NCBI GenBank assembly: GCA_963699525.1
Contig: CAVOUI010000009.1
Coordinates: 62,001-126,000, forward strand
Direction: 5' to 3'
Source: SG8-41 sp963699525
Lineage (GTDB): Bacteria > Pseudomonadota > Gammaproteobacteria > Burkholderiales > SG8-41
DNA length: 64,000 bases
In this document: positions 17,726 through 26,415 of the stretch, one piece after another
Numbering within the stretch: the stretch's first letter is position 1
How the letters are laid out: every line of letters begins with the position of its first letter
Notes under the pieces: generated by a model
The model's database searches: none
What the model was told of the DNA's origin: nothing
The model's input: only the letters and a program-made list of their open reading frames with translations
Position numbers and translations under genes: made by a program

Positions 17726-18373
17726 TCAAACCGTGGCGTGGCGGCCGTCGAGGAGGCCGGATGCCAGCAACCGCTGGTAGTCTTCGGGGCGGTCGACGTC
17801 CCAAAGCGTCTCCAGCTCGCGCCAGATCCAGCCGAGCTTTTTCAGCCGCACGCGGGTTTCGGCCATCACGCGGTCGCTGCCCCAGGCGATGTCTTCGAAC
17901 AGCTTCACATCAGCGCGTTTGAGGCCGATCAGGGCGTAGCCTCCGTCCTCGCATGGAACGAGCACGGCGTCCGCGCCATCGCGCAGCGCGCGGTCTGCGT
18001 CGCGCAGGTGCCGAGCGGTCAGGGCAGGGCAGTCGGTGCCGATGAGAAGGACGCGGGGGTGGTCGGCAAGCGCGGATTCAAAGGCCGCGAGCATGCGCGC
18101 ACCGAGGTCGCCCCCGGCCTGCGCCGCGAGGCCCGCCCTAAATTGCGCGGCGCAGAGCCGGAGGAAGGCGTCATCGGTGCTGGGAGTGCCATAGAGCCAG
18201 ATCGGCCGGAACGCGGTGGCGCGAGCCGTCGCCAATGTCCGCTTCACGAGCCGGGCATGGAGCGCAGCGGCGCCCTCCGGCCCGAGCAGGGGAACGAGGC
18301 GCGTCTTGACCGCGCCCGGCTCCGGGGCCCGGGCGAAAACGACGACGGCGGTGCCGGCGTCAGCCGCGGTCAT
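17726..18373 (-). CDS. TIGR04282-type glycosyltransferase (arsenosugar-locus type)
   Basis: A 215-residue protein of the MobA-like/GT-A type fold: FARAPEPGAVKTRL near the N-terminus, GTDCPALTARHL mid-protein and CEDGGYALIGLKRAD after it. These features match the DUF2064/TIGR04282 family, named in public resources as a glycosyltransferase of arsenosugar loci, though the reaction is not proven for most members. The start is taken as ATG 18373, which overlaps the end of the upstream glycosyltransferase gene by 14 bases; that coupling supports one operon. The frame is open a little further upstream inside that gene. Confidence 0.85.
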   Translation of the reverse strand: MTAADAGTAVVVFARAPEPGAVKTRLVPLLGPEGAAALHARLVKRTLATARATAFRPIWLYGTPSTDDAFLRLCAAQFRAGLAAQAGGDLGARMLAAFESALADHPRVLLIGTDCPALTARHLRDADRALRDGADAVLVPCEDGGYALIGLKRADVKLFEDIAWGSDRVMAETRVRLKKLGWIWRELETLWDVDRPEDYQRLLASGLLDGRHATV

Positions 18374-19037
18374 AACGCACCGCGAGCTTGCCCGGATCGG
18401 CGCCGAGCCAGTAGGCAAGACGCAGGCGCCACATCAGGAGGATGGTGCGCACCACCCCGTGCTTCTCCCAGCGGCGCCCCGACGCGATCAGCCGGTGCCT
18501 GAGGCACAGCGGCGGCCCGAAGCGCTTCAATTGCTTGCTTAGGGCAATGTCCTCCATCAGCGCGATATCGGGATAGCCGCCCGCCGCCGTGAAGAGCGAG
18601 CGGGTGACGAAAATCGCCTGGTCGCCCGTGGCGATCCCGGTCAGCCGCGATCGGATGTTCATCAGTCGCGCCACGACCCGCAGCAGGGGATTGCTGCCGG
18701 AAATGGCGACGTCGAAACGGCCCCAGCCGCGACGCGACCGCTTGAGGCTCTCCACGATCAGCGCGTCGGCTGAGTCGGGCAGCCGGGTGTCGGCGTGAAG
18801 GAACAGCAGGATCTCGCCGCGGGCGCGGGCCGCCCCGGCGTTCATCTGCAAGGCGCGTCCGCGCGGCGCGCTCAGCACGCAGTCCGCGAGCGGAGCGGAG
18901 CGCTCGACCGTGCCGTCGCTGCTTCCGCCGTCCACCACGATGACCTCGGACCCGCGCGTGCGCAGCGGCGCCAGCGCGGCGAGCGCGTCGCCGATGCCAT
19001 CCGCCTCGTTGAGGCAGGGAACGATGATCGATAGCAC
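18360..19037 (-). CDS. TIGR04283-type family 2 glycosyltransferase
   Basis: A 225-residue family 2 glycosyltransferase starting at GTG 19037: LSIIVPCLNEADGI at the N-terminus, VVDGGSSDGT near 34-43 and the metal-binding LFLHADTRLP near 78-87. The short length without membrane helices and the motif FVTRSLFTAAGGYPDIALMED fit the TIGR04283 family, described as an arsenosugar-locus glycosyltransferase. It overlaps the TIGR04282 gene by 14 bases. The acceptor is unknown; in the model pathway a sugar or glycerol group would be added to a nucleoside-like product. Confidence 0.87.
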   Translation of the reverse strand: MLSIIVPCLNEADGIGDALAALAPLRTRGSEVIVVDGGSSDGTVERSAPLADCVLSAPRGRALQMNAGAARARGEILLFLHADTRLPDSADALIVESLKRSRRGWGRFDVAISGSNPLLRVVARLMNIRSRLTGIATGDQAIFVTRSLFTAAGGYPDIALMEDIALSKQLKRFGPPLCLRHRLIASGRRWEKHGVVRTILLMWRLRLAYWLGADPGKLAVRYDRG

Positions 19038-19040
19038 CGC

Positions 19041-19241
19041 TTACGGCCTTGCGTCGTTGAGCGCCCAATCATATTCCAGAAAGCGGAGATCGGCCTTCCC
19101 GTCGAGGATCCGCTTCTGCCGCGCGGTACATGCCGCGTGCTCGTGGTCGAAGCCCTGCGCTGCCGCGCCGCCCAAGAATAGCTGCGCGATCAGGGCAATC
19201 AAGGGGGCTAATGCTTTCAGTCCTCCGCCCTCATCCCGCAT
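19041..19241 (-). pseudogene. Short secreted ORF, possible DUF547 N-terminal remnant
   Basis: Between the reductase fusion and the glycosyltransferase is a 66-codon frame: a hydrophobic signal-like stretch (KALAPLIALIAQLFLGGAAA) then FDHEHAACTARQKRILDG, which resembles the beginning of DUF547 proteins (usually FDH..AAW..LL). DUF547 proteins are about 250 residues and I recall them near ArsS-type genes, so this may be a truncated relic. It could also be a genuine small exported peptide. The start is uncertain: ATG 19241, or a CTG after a GGAGG. Confidence 0.35.
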
Positions 19242-19248
19242 CCCTGAG

Positions 19249-21383
19249 TCAGCCGCGCATCCAGGCGTGATACCGCTCCACCCACTTCAGCAATCCCTGC
19301 GGCGCGTGCGCGCGCTTCCAGGCGCCCGCGGCGTACTTGTTGGCTTCCGCGAGCGTCGGGTAGATGTGGATCGTGCGCAGCATCTTGTTCAAGCCGAGTG
19401 CCGTGCCGCATGGCGGCGATGAATTCGATGATTAGGTCTCCGGCATGCTCACCGGCGATGGTCGCGCCGAGGATGCAGTCCTTCCCCGGCGCGGTCAGCA
19501 CCTTGACCGTGCCGTGCGCTTCTCCGTCGGCAATCGCACGGTCGAGATCGTCGATGCCGTAGCTTGTGACCTCGTAGGGTATGTTCCGTTCCTTCGCCTC
19601 GGTCTCGTTCAGTCCCACCCGGGCAACTTCCGGGTCAGTGAACGTCGCCCAGGGGATCACCGAGTAGTCCGCCTTGAACTTCCTGAAACGGCCGAAGAGC
19701 GCGTTGACTGCCGCGTACCACGCCTGGTGCGAAGCGGTATGGGTGAACTGGTAGGGCCCCGCGACATCGCCGCAGACGAAGATATTGGGGTAGATCGTTT
19801 GCAGGTACTCGTTGCTCTCCACCGTGCGGGCCTTGCTCAACGGAATGCCGAGGTCCTCGAGCCCGTAGCCGCCGGTGTTCGCGATCCGGCCCACCGCGCA
19901 CAGCAACTGGTCGAATGGGATCCGCACGTCCCGGCCGGCGTTCTCGGCGATCAGTACCTTCTCGCCGTTCTCCGCGCGGAACTCCTTGGCTTTGTGGCCG
20001 ACGAGGACGTTGATGCCTTCCCGACGGAATTGCTGCATCACGAGGTCCGAAACCTCCGGGTCTTCGCGAATCAGGAGGCGCGGCAGCATTTCGACCTGGG
20101 TCACGGTTGCGCCGAAGCGCGCGAAGCACTGGGTCAGCTCGCAGCCGATCGGTCCGCCGCCCAGCACGACGAGCCGCTTCGGCAGCTGACGCAGCGCCCA
20201 CACGGTGTCGGAGGTGACGTAACCCACCTGCTCGATGCCCGGGATCGAAGGCACGAACGGGCGCGCCCCGGCGGCGATGACGATGGCGCGGGTCGTGAGC
20301 GTCTGAGTGCCGCTCGCGGTTCTCACCTCCACCGTCCACGGCGAGGTGATTCTCGCCTCGCCTTCGAGGCACTCCACGCCGAGCCCGCGGTAGCGCTCTG
20401 CCGAATCGTGCGGCTCGACCGCCTTCACCACGCGCTGGACCCGCTCCATCACGTCGGCGAAGTCGAATTCCGCGCTCGCGGAGCGGATGCCGAATTCCCT
20501 TGCGCGCCGTATCTGCGCGAGGAGCCGCGCAGACTTGATGAGTGCCTTGGACGGCACGCAGCCGGTGTTGAGGCAGTCCCCGCCCATACGGTGCTTCTCG
20601 ATCAGTGTCACCTTGGCCTTCACCGCCGCCGCGATGTAGGCGGACACGAGCCCGGCTGACCCGGCGCCGATCACGACGAGGTTGCGGTCGAACCGCGCGG
20701 GACGCCGCCACCGCGCGTACACCTTGCGCGCCTTGATGGCGTCGAGCGCCTTCTTTGCGATGAGCGGGAAGATACCGAGCAGCGTGAATGCCAGGAGCAG
20801 CTCGAAAGAGATCCTGAACTCGCCGAGCGTGGTCCCCGCGTAGACGTAGACGAGGGTGCCGGCGAGCATCCCGGTTTGGCTCACCCAGTAGAACGTCCAG
20901 GTCCGGATCGGCGTCAGTCCCATCGCGAGATTGATGAGGAAGAACGGGAACGCCGGCACGAGCCGAAGCGCGAAGAGATAGAACCCTCCCTCCTTCTCGA
21001 CGCCGCTGTTGATGGCCTTCAGCCGCTCTCCGAACCGTTCCTGCACCCAGTCGCGCAGCAGGAAGCGCGAGGCGAGAAAGGCGAGCGTTGCGCCAATCGA
21101 TGAGGCGAACGAGACGATGACCGTTCCCCACAGCAGCCCGAACACGAGCGCCGCCGACAAGCGTCAGGACTGCCGCGCCGGGCAGCGACAGGCCGGTCAC
21201 CAGCACGTAGACGGCGAAATACGCGGCGGCCGCCCTCAGCGGGTAGGCGCGGGTATAGCTGTCGATCTCCAGTTGACGCGATTTGAAGAATTCGAATGTG
21301 AAGGTGCGGTCCAGATCATAGGCAAAGAACGCCGCGACCAGCGCCACGATCACAACGATGAGCGCCATCCGTTTCTTGTTCAT
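19249..21383 (-). CDS. TVP38/TMEM64 membrane domain fused to FAD/NAD disulfide reductase, two frameshifts
   Basis: A roughly 710-residue fusion. The N-terminal part (from MNKKRMALIVVIVALVAAFF, about 1-215) is a TVP38/TMEM64 (DedA-like) membrane domain with RLVPAFPFFLINLAMGLTP. Residues about 230-700 are a class I pyridine nucleotide-disulfide reductase like mercuric reductase or lipoamide dehydrogenase: FAD motif GAGSAG, redox pair in CLNTGCVPSKAL, NAD motif GGGPIGCE and FVCGDVAG. The reading frame breaks twice: near 21155, between LTLVGG and ALVFGLLWG, and at about 19399, where removing one base gives MRHGLGLNKMLRTIHIYPT followed by the expected C-terminus and stop at 19249. Both look like sequence errors. 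It follows arsS and precedes the glycosyltransferases in one operon. The substrate is unknown. Confidence 0.85.
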
Positions 21384-21528
21384 GCCAAAGGCCTGCCAGG
21401 CAGACTGTGACGGATGGAGCGTGACAGATATCGCGTGATAGATGAAGGGGGACTGGATTTCACACCGCGTTCGCGCACGCCCCGGGCCACGCGGCACCCA
21501 TTACATACGTGTCACCCCTCACGCCGCG

Positions 21529-22491
21529 TCAGCGAAGGGCGCCGCCGCAGCTCGATCCCTGTCCGGCGGTGCACCCGTAGCAGTGGTCTTTGACAACGAT
21601 CGGGTTGCCGTCGAGGTCCGCGCCCGTGAGCTGGCGCACGTGCACGCGCGGTTTCCCCTTCAATCGCAGCGGCAGCCCGAGCATCTGGTTGAAGTCGCAG
21701 TCGTACACGTATCCCTGCCAGTCGACGGATATCAGCGTGCGGCACATCACCGCCGCCAGATTCTGCGCCTGGTAGGCGCCCTTCAGCAGCCTTAGGTACT
21801 CGTCGAACCGGCCCTGCGAAATGAGCGTGCTGCCGAAGCGCTGGATCGGCATGTTGGTCAGCACGTAGAGGCGATTGAAGACAACGCCGAACCCCTCGGC
21901 CAGATGGTGGTGGTAATCGGACTCAAGCTGTTCCTGCGGCGGCGGCAAGCTCGGCCCCTGGGGGTTGTAGACGAGGTTCAGCGCGAGGCCGGAGTCCGGC
22001 TTGCCGTAGCCCAGTTCGTTCAGCTTCTTGAGCGAGCGGATGCTGCCGTCGAACACGCCCTTGCCGCGCTGGGCGTCCACGTTGGACTCCAGATAACAAG
22101 GGAGGGAGGCGATGATCTCGACACCGCTTGCGGCGAGGAACTGCGCAGTATCTTCCTGACCGGGTTGTTCCAGCACGGTGAGATTGCAGCGGTCGATCAC
22201 GTGCGCGCCGAGGTTGCGCGCGGCGAGCACGAGCGTTCGGAAATAGGGGTTGAGTTCCGGTGCGCCCCCCGTGATATCCACGGTTTTGACCCCGGACGCC
22301 TTGATGTACCCGATGACCTCGGACACGGTCTCCCGGTCCATCATCTCGGTTCGAGTCGGTCCGGCGTTGACGTGGCAGTGCACGCAGGTCTGGTTGCACT
22401 TGTAGCCGAGGTTGACCTGCAGGGTGTCGAGGCGCCTGCGGCGGATCGCCGGGAAGTCGGTTGCTTCCAGCCGGGGTAGCGTTGCGTGCAC
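21529..22491 (-). CDS. arsS: ArsS-like radical SAM protein
   Basis: A radical SAM enzyme of about 320 residues with the [4Fe-4S] motif CNQTCVHC (Cys32, 36 and 39 from the proposed start), followed by HVNAGPTRTEMM and TGGAPELNPYF. The C-terminal DUF3641-type half ends with HCYGCTAGQGSSCGG, typical of ArsS. ArsS joins the 5'-deoxyadenosyl group from SAM to dimethylarsenite, making a precursor of arsenosugars. Some members are selenoproteins; here the positions read as Cys. The GTG at 22491 is chosen because the family starts close to the LDTLQVNLGY segment and a GAGAG precedes it; the frame is open further upstream only via rare starts. It heads the leftward operon; no arsM is seen in this window. 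Confidence 0.88.
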   Translation of the reverse strand: MHATLPRLEATDFPAIRRRRLDTLQVNLGYKCNQTCVHCHVNAGPTRTEMMDRETVSEVIGYIKASGVKTVDITGGAPELNPYFRTLVLAARNLGAHVIDRCNLTVLEQPGQEDTAQFLAASGVEIIASLPCYLESNVDAQRGKGVFDGSIRSLKKLNELGYGKPDSGLALNLVYNPQGPSLPPPQEQLESDYHHHLAEGFGVVFNRLYVLTNMPIQRFGSTLISQGRFDEYLRLLKGAYQAQNLAAVMCRTLISVDWQGYVYDCDFNQMLGLPLRLKGKPRVHVRQLTGADLDGNPIVVKDHCYGCTAGQGSSCGGALR

Positions 22492-22649
22492 GAATGGGTA
22501 CTCTCGTCTGCTCCTGTTCGATGATATCGGAAACCCGTCGAGCGGCGCTCCACGAGGGTATACGATGGCGCGCGGGTTCCGGATGCTCGTTGACCGCAAC
22601 CCTTTGACTGAGCTAACCTTTCAACTTTTCTCGCGTGCAAGAGCCGGAC

Positions 22650-22898
22650 ATGTCCAAGGCTCCCAAATCCCCGCCGCCGCAATCGCTCGAAGCCGCCCTG
22701 GCGGAGCTCGAGAAAATCGTCTCGAGCATGGAGGAGGGCGAGCTGCCGCTCGAGCGCTCGCTCGCGGCCTACAAACGCGGCGCGGAGCTGCTCAAGTACT
22801 GCCAGTCCGCCCTGCAGGACGCGCAGCAGCAGGTGAAGGCGCTGGAAAACGGCGTCCTGCGGGACTTCAAGAGTGACGGCGACGATAACGACAACTGA
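22650..22898 (+). CDS. xseB: Exodeoxyribonuclease VII small subunit
   Basis: XseB is the small subunit of exonuclease VII, which with XseA degrades single-stranded DNA from either end. The 82-residue product has the conserved helix LEAALAELEKIVSSMEEGEL (about 14-33) and LERSLAAYKRGAELLKYCQ. The ATG at 22650 gives the usual length; a GTG 15 bases upstream is also open. It overlaps ispA by 26 bases and leads the isoprenoid operon, as in many proteobacteria. Confidence 0.94.
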   Translation: MSKAPKSPPPQSLEAALAELEKIVSSMEEGELPLERSLAAYKRGAELLKYCQSALQDAQQQVKALENGVLRDFKSDGDDNDN

Positions 22899-23781
22899 TT
22901 TCGCGGCCTGGTCGCACGCCCACCTGGCTCGCGTCGAGGCGACGCTGCAGCGCGTGCTGCCGGGGCCGGAGATCGCGCCGCGGCGCCTGCACCAGGCGAT
23001 GCGCTATGCCGTGCTTGGCGGCGGCAAGCGCGTGCGCCCGCTGCTGGCCTTCGCCGCGGGCGAGCTCGCGGAGGCGGATGAAGAGCGCGTGAGCATTGCC
23101 GCAGCCGCGGTGGAGCTGATCCACGCCTATTCGCTCGTGCATGATGACCTGCCGTGCATGGACGATGACGTCCTGCGGCGCGGGAAGCCCACCTGCCACG
23201 TCGAATACGACGAGGCGACGGCGCTGCTGGTGGGCGACGCGCTGCAGAGCCTTGCGTTCCAGCTTCTGGCCGAATACCCGCTCTCTGGCGATGCGAAGAC
23301 GCAGCTCGAGATGGTGAAGCTGCTCGCTGCCGCGGCGGGCTCGCGCGGGATGGCGGGGGGGCAGGCGATCGACCTGGAGTCCGTAGGCAAGACCCTCAGC
23401 GTGCCCGAACTCGAGTACATGCACATCCACAAGACCGGAGCGCTGATCCGGGCATCGGCCCTGCTGGGGGCGCGCTGCGGCAACGGCCTGGGTGAGAAGG
23501 AATTCGCCCGGCTCGACCAGTATGCGAAGCTGATCGGGCTTGCGTTCCAGGTGGTTGACGATACTCTGGATGCCGATTCCTCCACCGCAATGCTCGGGAA
23601 GACGGCGGGCAAGGATGCCCAGGACGGGAAGCCGACCTACGTCAGTGCGATCGGGATTGCCCGCGCGCGAGAGCTGGCCCAGGAAATGCGTCAGAATGCC
23701 CTCGACGCCCTCAAGGGCTTCGGCGAGCAGGCTCTGCGGCTGCGCCAGCTCGCAGATTTCATCGTATTGCGGAAATTTTGA
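22873..23781 (+). CDS. ispA: Farnesyl diphosphate synthase (geranyltranstransferase)
   Basis: Makes farnesyl diphosphate from isopentenyl and dimethylallyl diphosphates for quinone and undecaprenyl lipid synthesis; cytosolic. The 302-residue product has GGGKRVRP near 50, the first Asp-rich motif DDLPCMDDD near 92-100 and the second in FQVVDDTLD near 230. The GTG start at 22873 lies within the end of xseB, giving translational coupling. dxs follows 55 bases later, so two steps of isoprenoid synthesis are co-transcribed. Confidence 0.96.
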   Translation: MTATITTTDFAAWSHAHLARVEATLQRVLPGPEIAPRRLHQAMRYAVLGGGKRVRPLLAFAAGELAEADEERVSIAAAAVELIHAYSLVHDDLPCMDDDVLRRGKPTCHVEYDEATALLVGDALQSLAFQLLAEYPLSGDAKTQLEMVKLLAAAAGSRGMAGGQAIDLESVGKTLSVPELEYMHIHKTGALIRASALLGARCGNGLGEKEFARLDQYAKLIGLAFQVVDDTLDADSSTAMLGKTAGKDAQDGKPTYVSAIGIARARELAQEMRQNALDALKGFGEQALRLRQLADFIVLRKF

Positions 23782-23836
23782 TCGCTCAATGAGTGTCGAA
23801 TGACATACGAGCCGAACGCGGACGGCCATCAAGGAA

Positions 23837-25735
23837 ATGTCTGAAAACGTGATCAAGTCGGGGTTAAGCGCCCAGTCGGCGCCCGGCGCCTCGAAGTATG
23901 AGCTGCTGAAAAGCGTCAACTACCCGCACGAGCTGCGCCGCCTCGACCTGGGGCAGCTGAAGCAGCTCGCGGACGAGCTGCGCAACTTCCTGCTCGAGTC
24001 GGTGAGTCAGACCGGGGGGCACCTTTCCTCCAATCTCGGAACGGTCGAGCTCACCATCGCGCTGCATTATGTGTTCGACACCCCGCACGACCGCATCGTG
24101 TGGGACGTCGGGCACCAGACCTACGGCCACAAGGTGCTGACGGGGCGCCGCGCCGGGATGGACCGGATGCGCATGTGGGGCGGGCTTTCCGGATTTCCGC
24201 GCCGCGAGGAGAGCGAGTACGACACCTTCGGCACCGCGCATTCCAGCACTTCCATCAGCTCCGCGTTCGGCATGGCGATTGCCTCCCGGCTCGCGGGCGT
24301 CAAGCGCCACGTGGTGGCGGTGATCGGAGACGGCGCCATGACCGCCGGCATGGCGTTCGAGGCGCTCAACAACGCCGGCGCATCCGACACCGACCTGCTC
24401 GTCATATTGAACGACAACGAGATGTCCATCTCGCCGCCGGTGGGCGCGCTCAACAAGTACTTTGCCAAGCTGATGTCCGGGCGCTTCTACACCGCCGCGA
24501 GGGGGCTGGGCGAGAAGGTGCTGGGCGAGCTCGCGAAGCGCGCCGAGGAGCACGTGAAGGGCATGGTCACGCCAGGAACCCTGTTCGAGGAGATGGGCTT
24601 CAACTACATCGGCCCGATCGACGGCCACGACCTCGACGCCCTGATCCCCACGCTGCGCAACATGAAGGAGCTGAAGGGCCCGCAGTTCCTGCACGTCGTC
24701 ACCAAGAAGGGGCAGGGATACAAGCTGGCGGAAGCCGACCCCGTTCTCTACCACGGGGTCTCCAAGTTCGACACCGCGAACGGCATCGTTGGCGGCAAAG
24801 CCGGCGGCAAGCAGACCTACACGCAGGTCTTCGGCGAGTGGCTGTGCGATATGGCAGCGAAAGACCCGCGTCTCATCGGGATCACGCCCGCAATGCGCGA
24901 GGGTTCCGGGCTGGTGAAATTCGCCGAGCTCTATCCCGACCGCTACTTTGACACCGGTATCGCGGAGCAGCACTCAGTGACCTTCGCGGCTGGGCTAGCC
25001 TGCGAGGGTTACAAGCCGGTGGTCGCGATCTATTCGACCTTCCTTCAGCGAGCGTACGATCAGCTGATCCATGACGTGCAGATTCAGAACCTCCCGATTC
25101 TGTTCGCGATCGATCGCGCAGGGCTGGTCGGCGGCGACGGTGCCACCCATAACGGGAGCTTCGACCTCACCTACCTGCGCTGCTTGCCGAACATGACGGT
25201 GATGACGCCTTCGGACGAGAACGAGTGCCGCCAGATGCTCTATACCGGCTTCCAGATGTCGACGCCCGCCGCCGTGCGCTATCCGCGCGGGACCGGTCCG
25301 GGCGTCGAGGTGCGGAAGGACATGACAGCGCTGCCGGTGGGCAAGGGTGAGATCCGCCGCCGCGGCAAATCCATCGCGATCCTCGCGTTCGGCTCCGTGC
25401 TCAAGCCGGCGCTCGAGGCCGCAGCGGAGATCGATGCCACCGTCGCCAACATGCGGTTCGTGAAGCCGCTCGACGAAGCACTTGTGCTGGAGCTGGCGGA
25501 AACGCACGGCCTGCTCATCACGGTCGAGGAGAACGTTGTCGCGGGCGGCGCGGGGAGCGCCGTGCTGGAGGCGCTGCAGCGGGCGCGGATAGGCGCTGCC
25601 GTGCTGCAGCTCGGGCTGCCTGACCGCTTCATCGACCAGGGCGACCCGGGCATCCAGCTCGCGCAAGTGGGCCTCAACAAGGACGGCATCCTCAAGTCCA
25701 TCCGCGAGCGGCTTGCAGGCGATGGGGGCCGATGA
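23837..25735 (+). CDS. dxs: 1-deoxy-D-xylulose-5-phosphate synthase
   Basis: Thiamine-diphosphate enzyme that condenses pyruvate and glyceraldehyde 3-phosphate, the entry step of the MEP isoprenoid pathway. The 632-residue product has GTAHSSTS with the catalytic His near 134, the thiamine-binding GDGAMTAGMAFEALN segment near 168-182, and the transketolase-like pyrimidine domain with GIAEQHSVTFAAG near 373-385. The N-terminus extends about 20 residues before the usual YELLKSVNYP start. It sits between ispA and folE on the same strand. Confidence 0.97.
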   Translation: MSENVIKSGLSAQSAPGASKYELLKSVNYPHELRRLDLGQLKQLADELRNFLLESVSQTGGHLSSNLGTVELTIALHYVFDTPHDRIVWDVGHQTYGHKVLTGRRAGMDRMRMWGGLSGFPRREESEYDTFGTAHSSTSISSAFGMAIASRLAGVKRHVVAVIGDGAMTAGMAFEALNNAGASDTDLLVILNDNEMSISPPVGALNKYFAKLMSGRFYTAARGLGEKVLGELAKRAEEHVKGMVTPGTLFEEMGFNYIGPIDGHDLDALIPTLRNMKELKGPQFLHVVTKKGQGYKLAEADPVLYHGVSKFDTANGIVGGKAGGKQTYTQVFGEWLCDMAAKDPRLIGITPAMREGSGLVKFAELYPDRYFDTGIAEQHSVTFAAGLACEGYKPVVAIYSTFLQRAYDQLIHDVQIQNLPILFAIDRAGLVGGDGATHNGSFDLTYLRCLPNMTVMTPSDENECRQMLYTGFQMSTPAAVRYPRGTGPGVEVRKDMTALPVGKGEIRRRGKSIAILAFGSVLKPALEAAAEIDATVANMRFVKPLDEALVLELAETHGLLITVEENVVAGGAGSAVLEALQRARIGAAVLQLGLPDRFIDQGDPGIQLAQVGLNKDGILKSIRERLAGDGGR

Positions 25736-25760
25736 TACGAGCGATGAGTGAGGGCATGGT

Positions 25761-26402
25761 ATGGCGCTGACCCGGCAGATGCTCGAGGAAAACGAGATGA
25801 ACGGCTACGCCCGGAACGACCAGTACAACCCGGTCACGATCCGGCGCATCGCCGAGCACTACCGCGCGATCCTGAAGGACATGGGCGAGGACCCCGAGCG
25901 GGAGGGTCTGTTGAAGACTCCCGAGCGCGTGGCGAAGGCGCTGCAGTTCCTCACCCACGGCTACGAGCTCAATCCCGCGGAGATCCTGCGCTCGGCGATG
26001 TTTCGCGAGGAATACCAGCAGATGGTGATCGTGAAGGACATCGAGCTCTACTCGCTGTGCGAGCACCACGTACTGCCTTTCTTCGGCAAGTGCCACGTCG
26101 CCTACATCCCTAACGGATACATCGTGGGGCTTTCCAAGATTCCGCGCGTGGTGGACGCGTTCGCGCGGCGGCTGCAGGTGCAGGAGCGTCTGACGGTCGA
26201 TATCCGCAATTGCATCGAGGAAACGCTGAAGCCGGTCGGCGTCGCCGTGGTGATCGAGGCGCAGCACATGTGCATGGTGATGCGCGGCATCCAGAAGCAG
26301 CATTCGATCGCGACGACATCCGCCTTCACCGGCGAGTTCAATGCCGAGAAGACCCGGGCGGAGTTCATGCGGCTGATCGGCCGCTCGAACCCGGTCGGCT
26401 GA
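25761..26402 (+). CDS. folE: GTP cyclohydrolase I
   Basis: Converts GTP to 7,8-dihydroneopterin triphosphate, the first step of tetrahydrofolate synthesis. Zinc and active-site residues are visible: Cys and His in YSLCEHHVLPFFGK near 92-105, VGLSKIPRVVDAF near 118-130 and the second Cys in EAQHMCMVMRG near 166-176. The 213-residue length is normal. ATG 25761 is used; the ATG at 25797, preceded by GAGGA, is an alternative that would shorten it by 12 residues. It is 25 bases after dxs and 13 bases before ribBA. Confidence 0.95.
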   Translation: MALTRQMLEENEMNGYARNDQYNPVTIRRIAEHYRAILKDMGEDPEREGLLKTPERVAKALQFLTHGYELNPAEILRSAMFREEYQQMVIVKDIELYSLCEHHVLPFFGKCHVAYIPNGYIVGLSKIPRVVDAFARRLQVQERLTVDIRNCIEETLKPVGVAVVIEAQHMCMVMRGIQKQHSIATTSAFTGEFNAEKTRAEFMRLIGRSNPVG

Positions 26403-26415
26403 TAAGCGGTGGCCA

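Noticed and set aside
19249..21383. Mercuric reductase (merA)
   Set aside because: No N-terminal HMA metal-binding domain, no C-terminal vicinal Cys pair, no mer genes nearby, and a TVP38 membrane domain is fused to it.
21529..22491. ArsS-like gene as a selenoprotein
   Set aside because: The C-terminal Cys-rich motif and radical SAM motif are encoded by Cys codons; there is no in-frame TGA before the stop.
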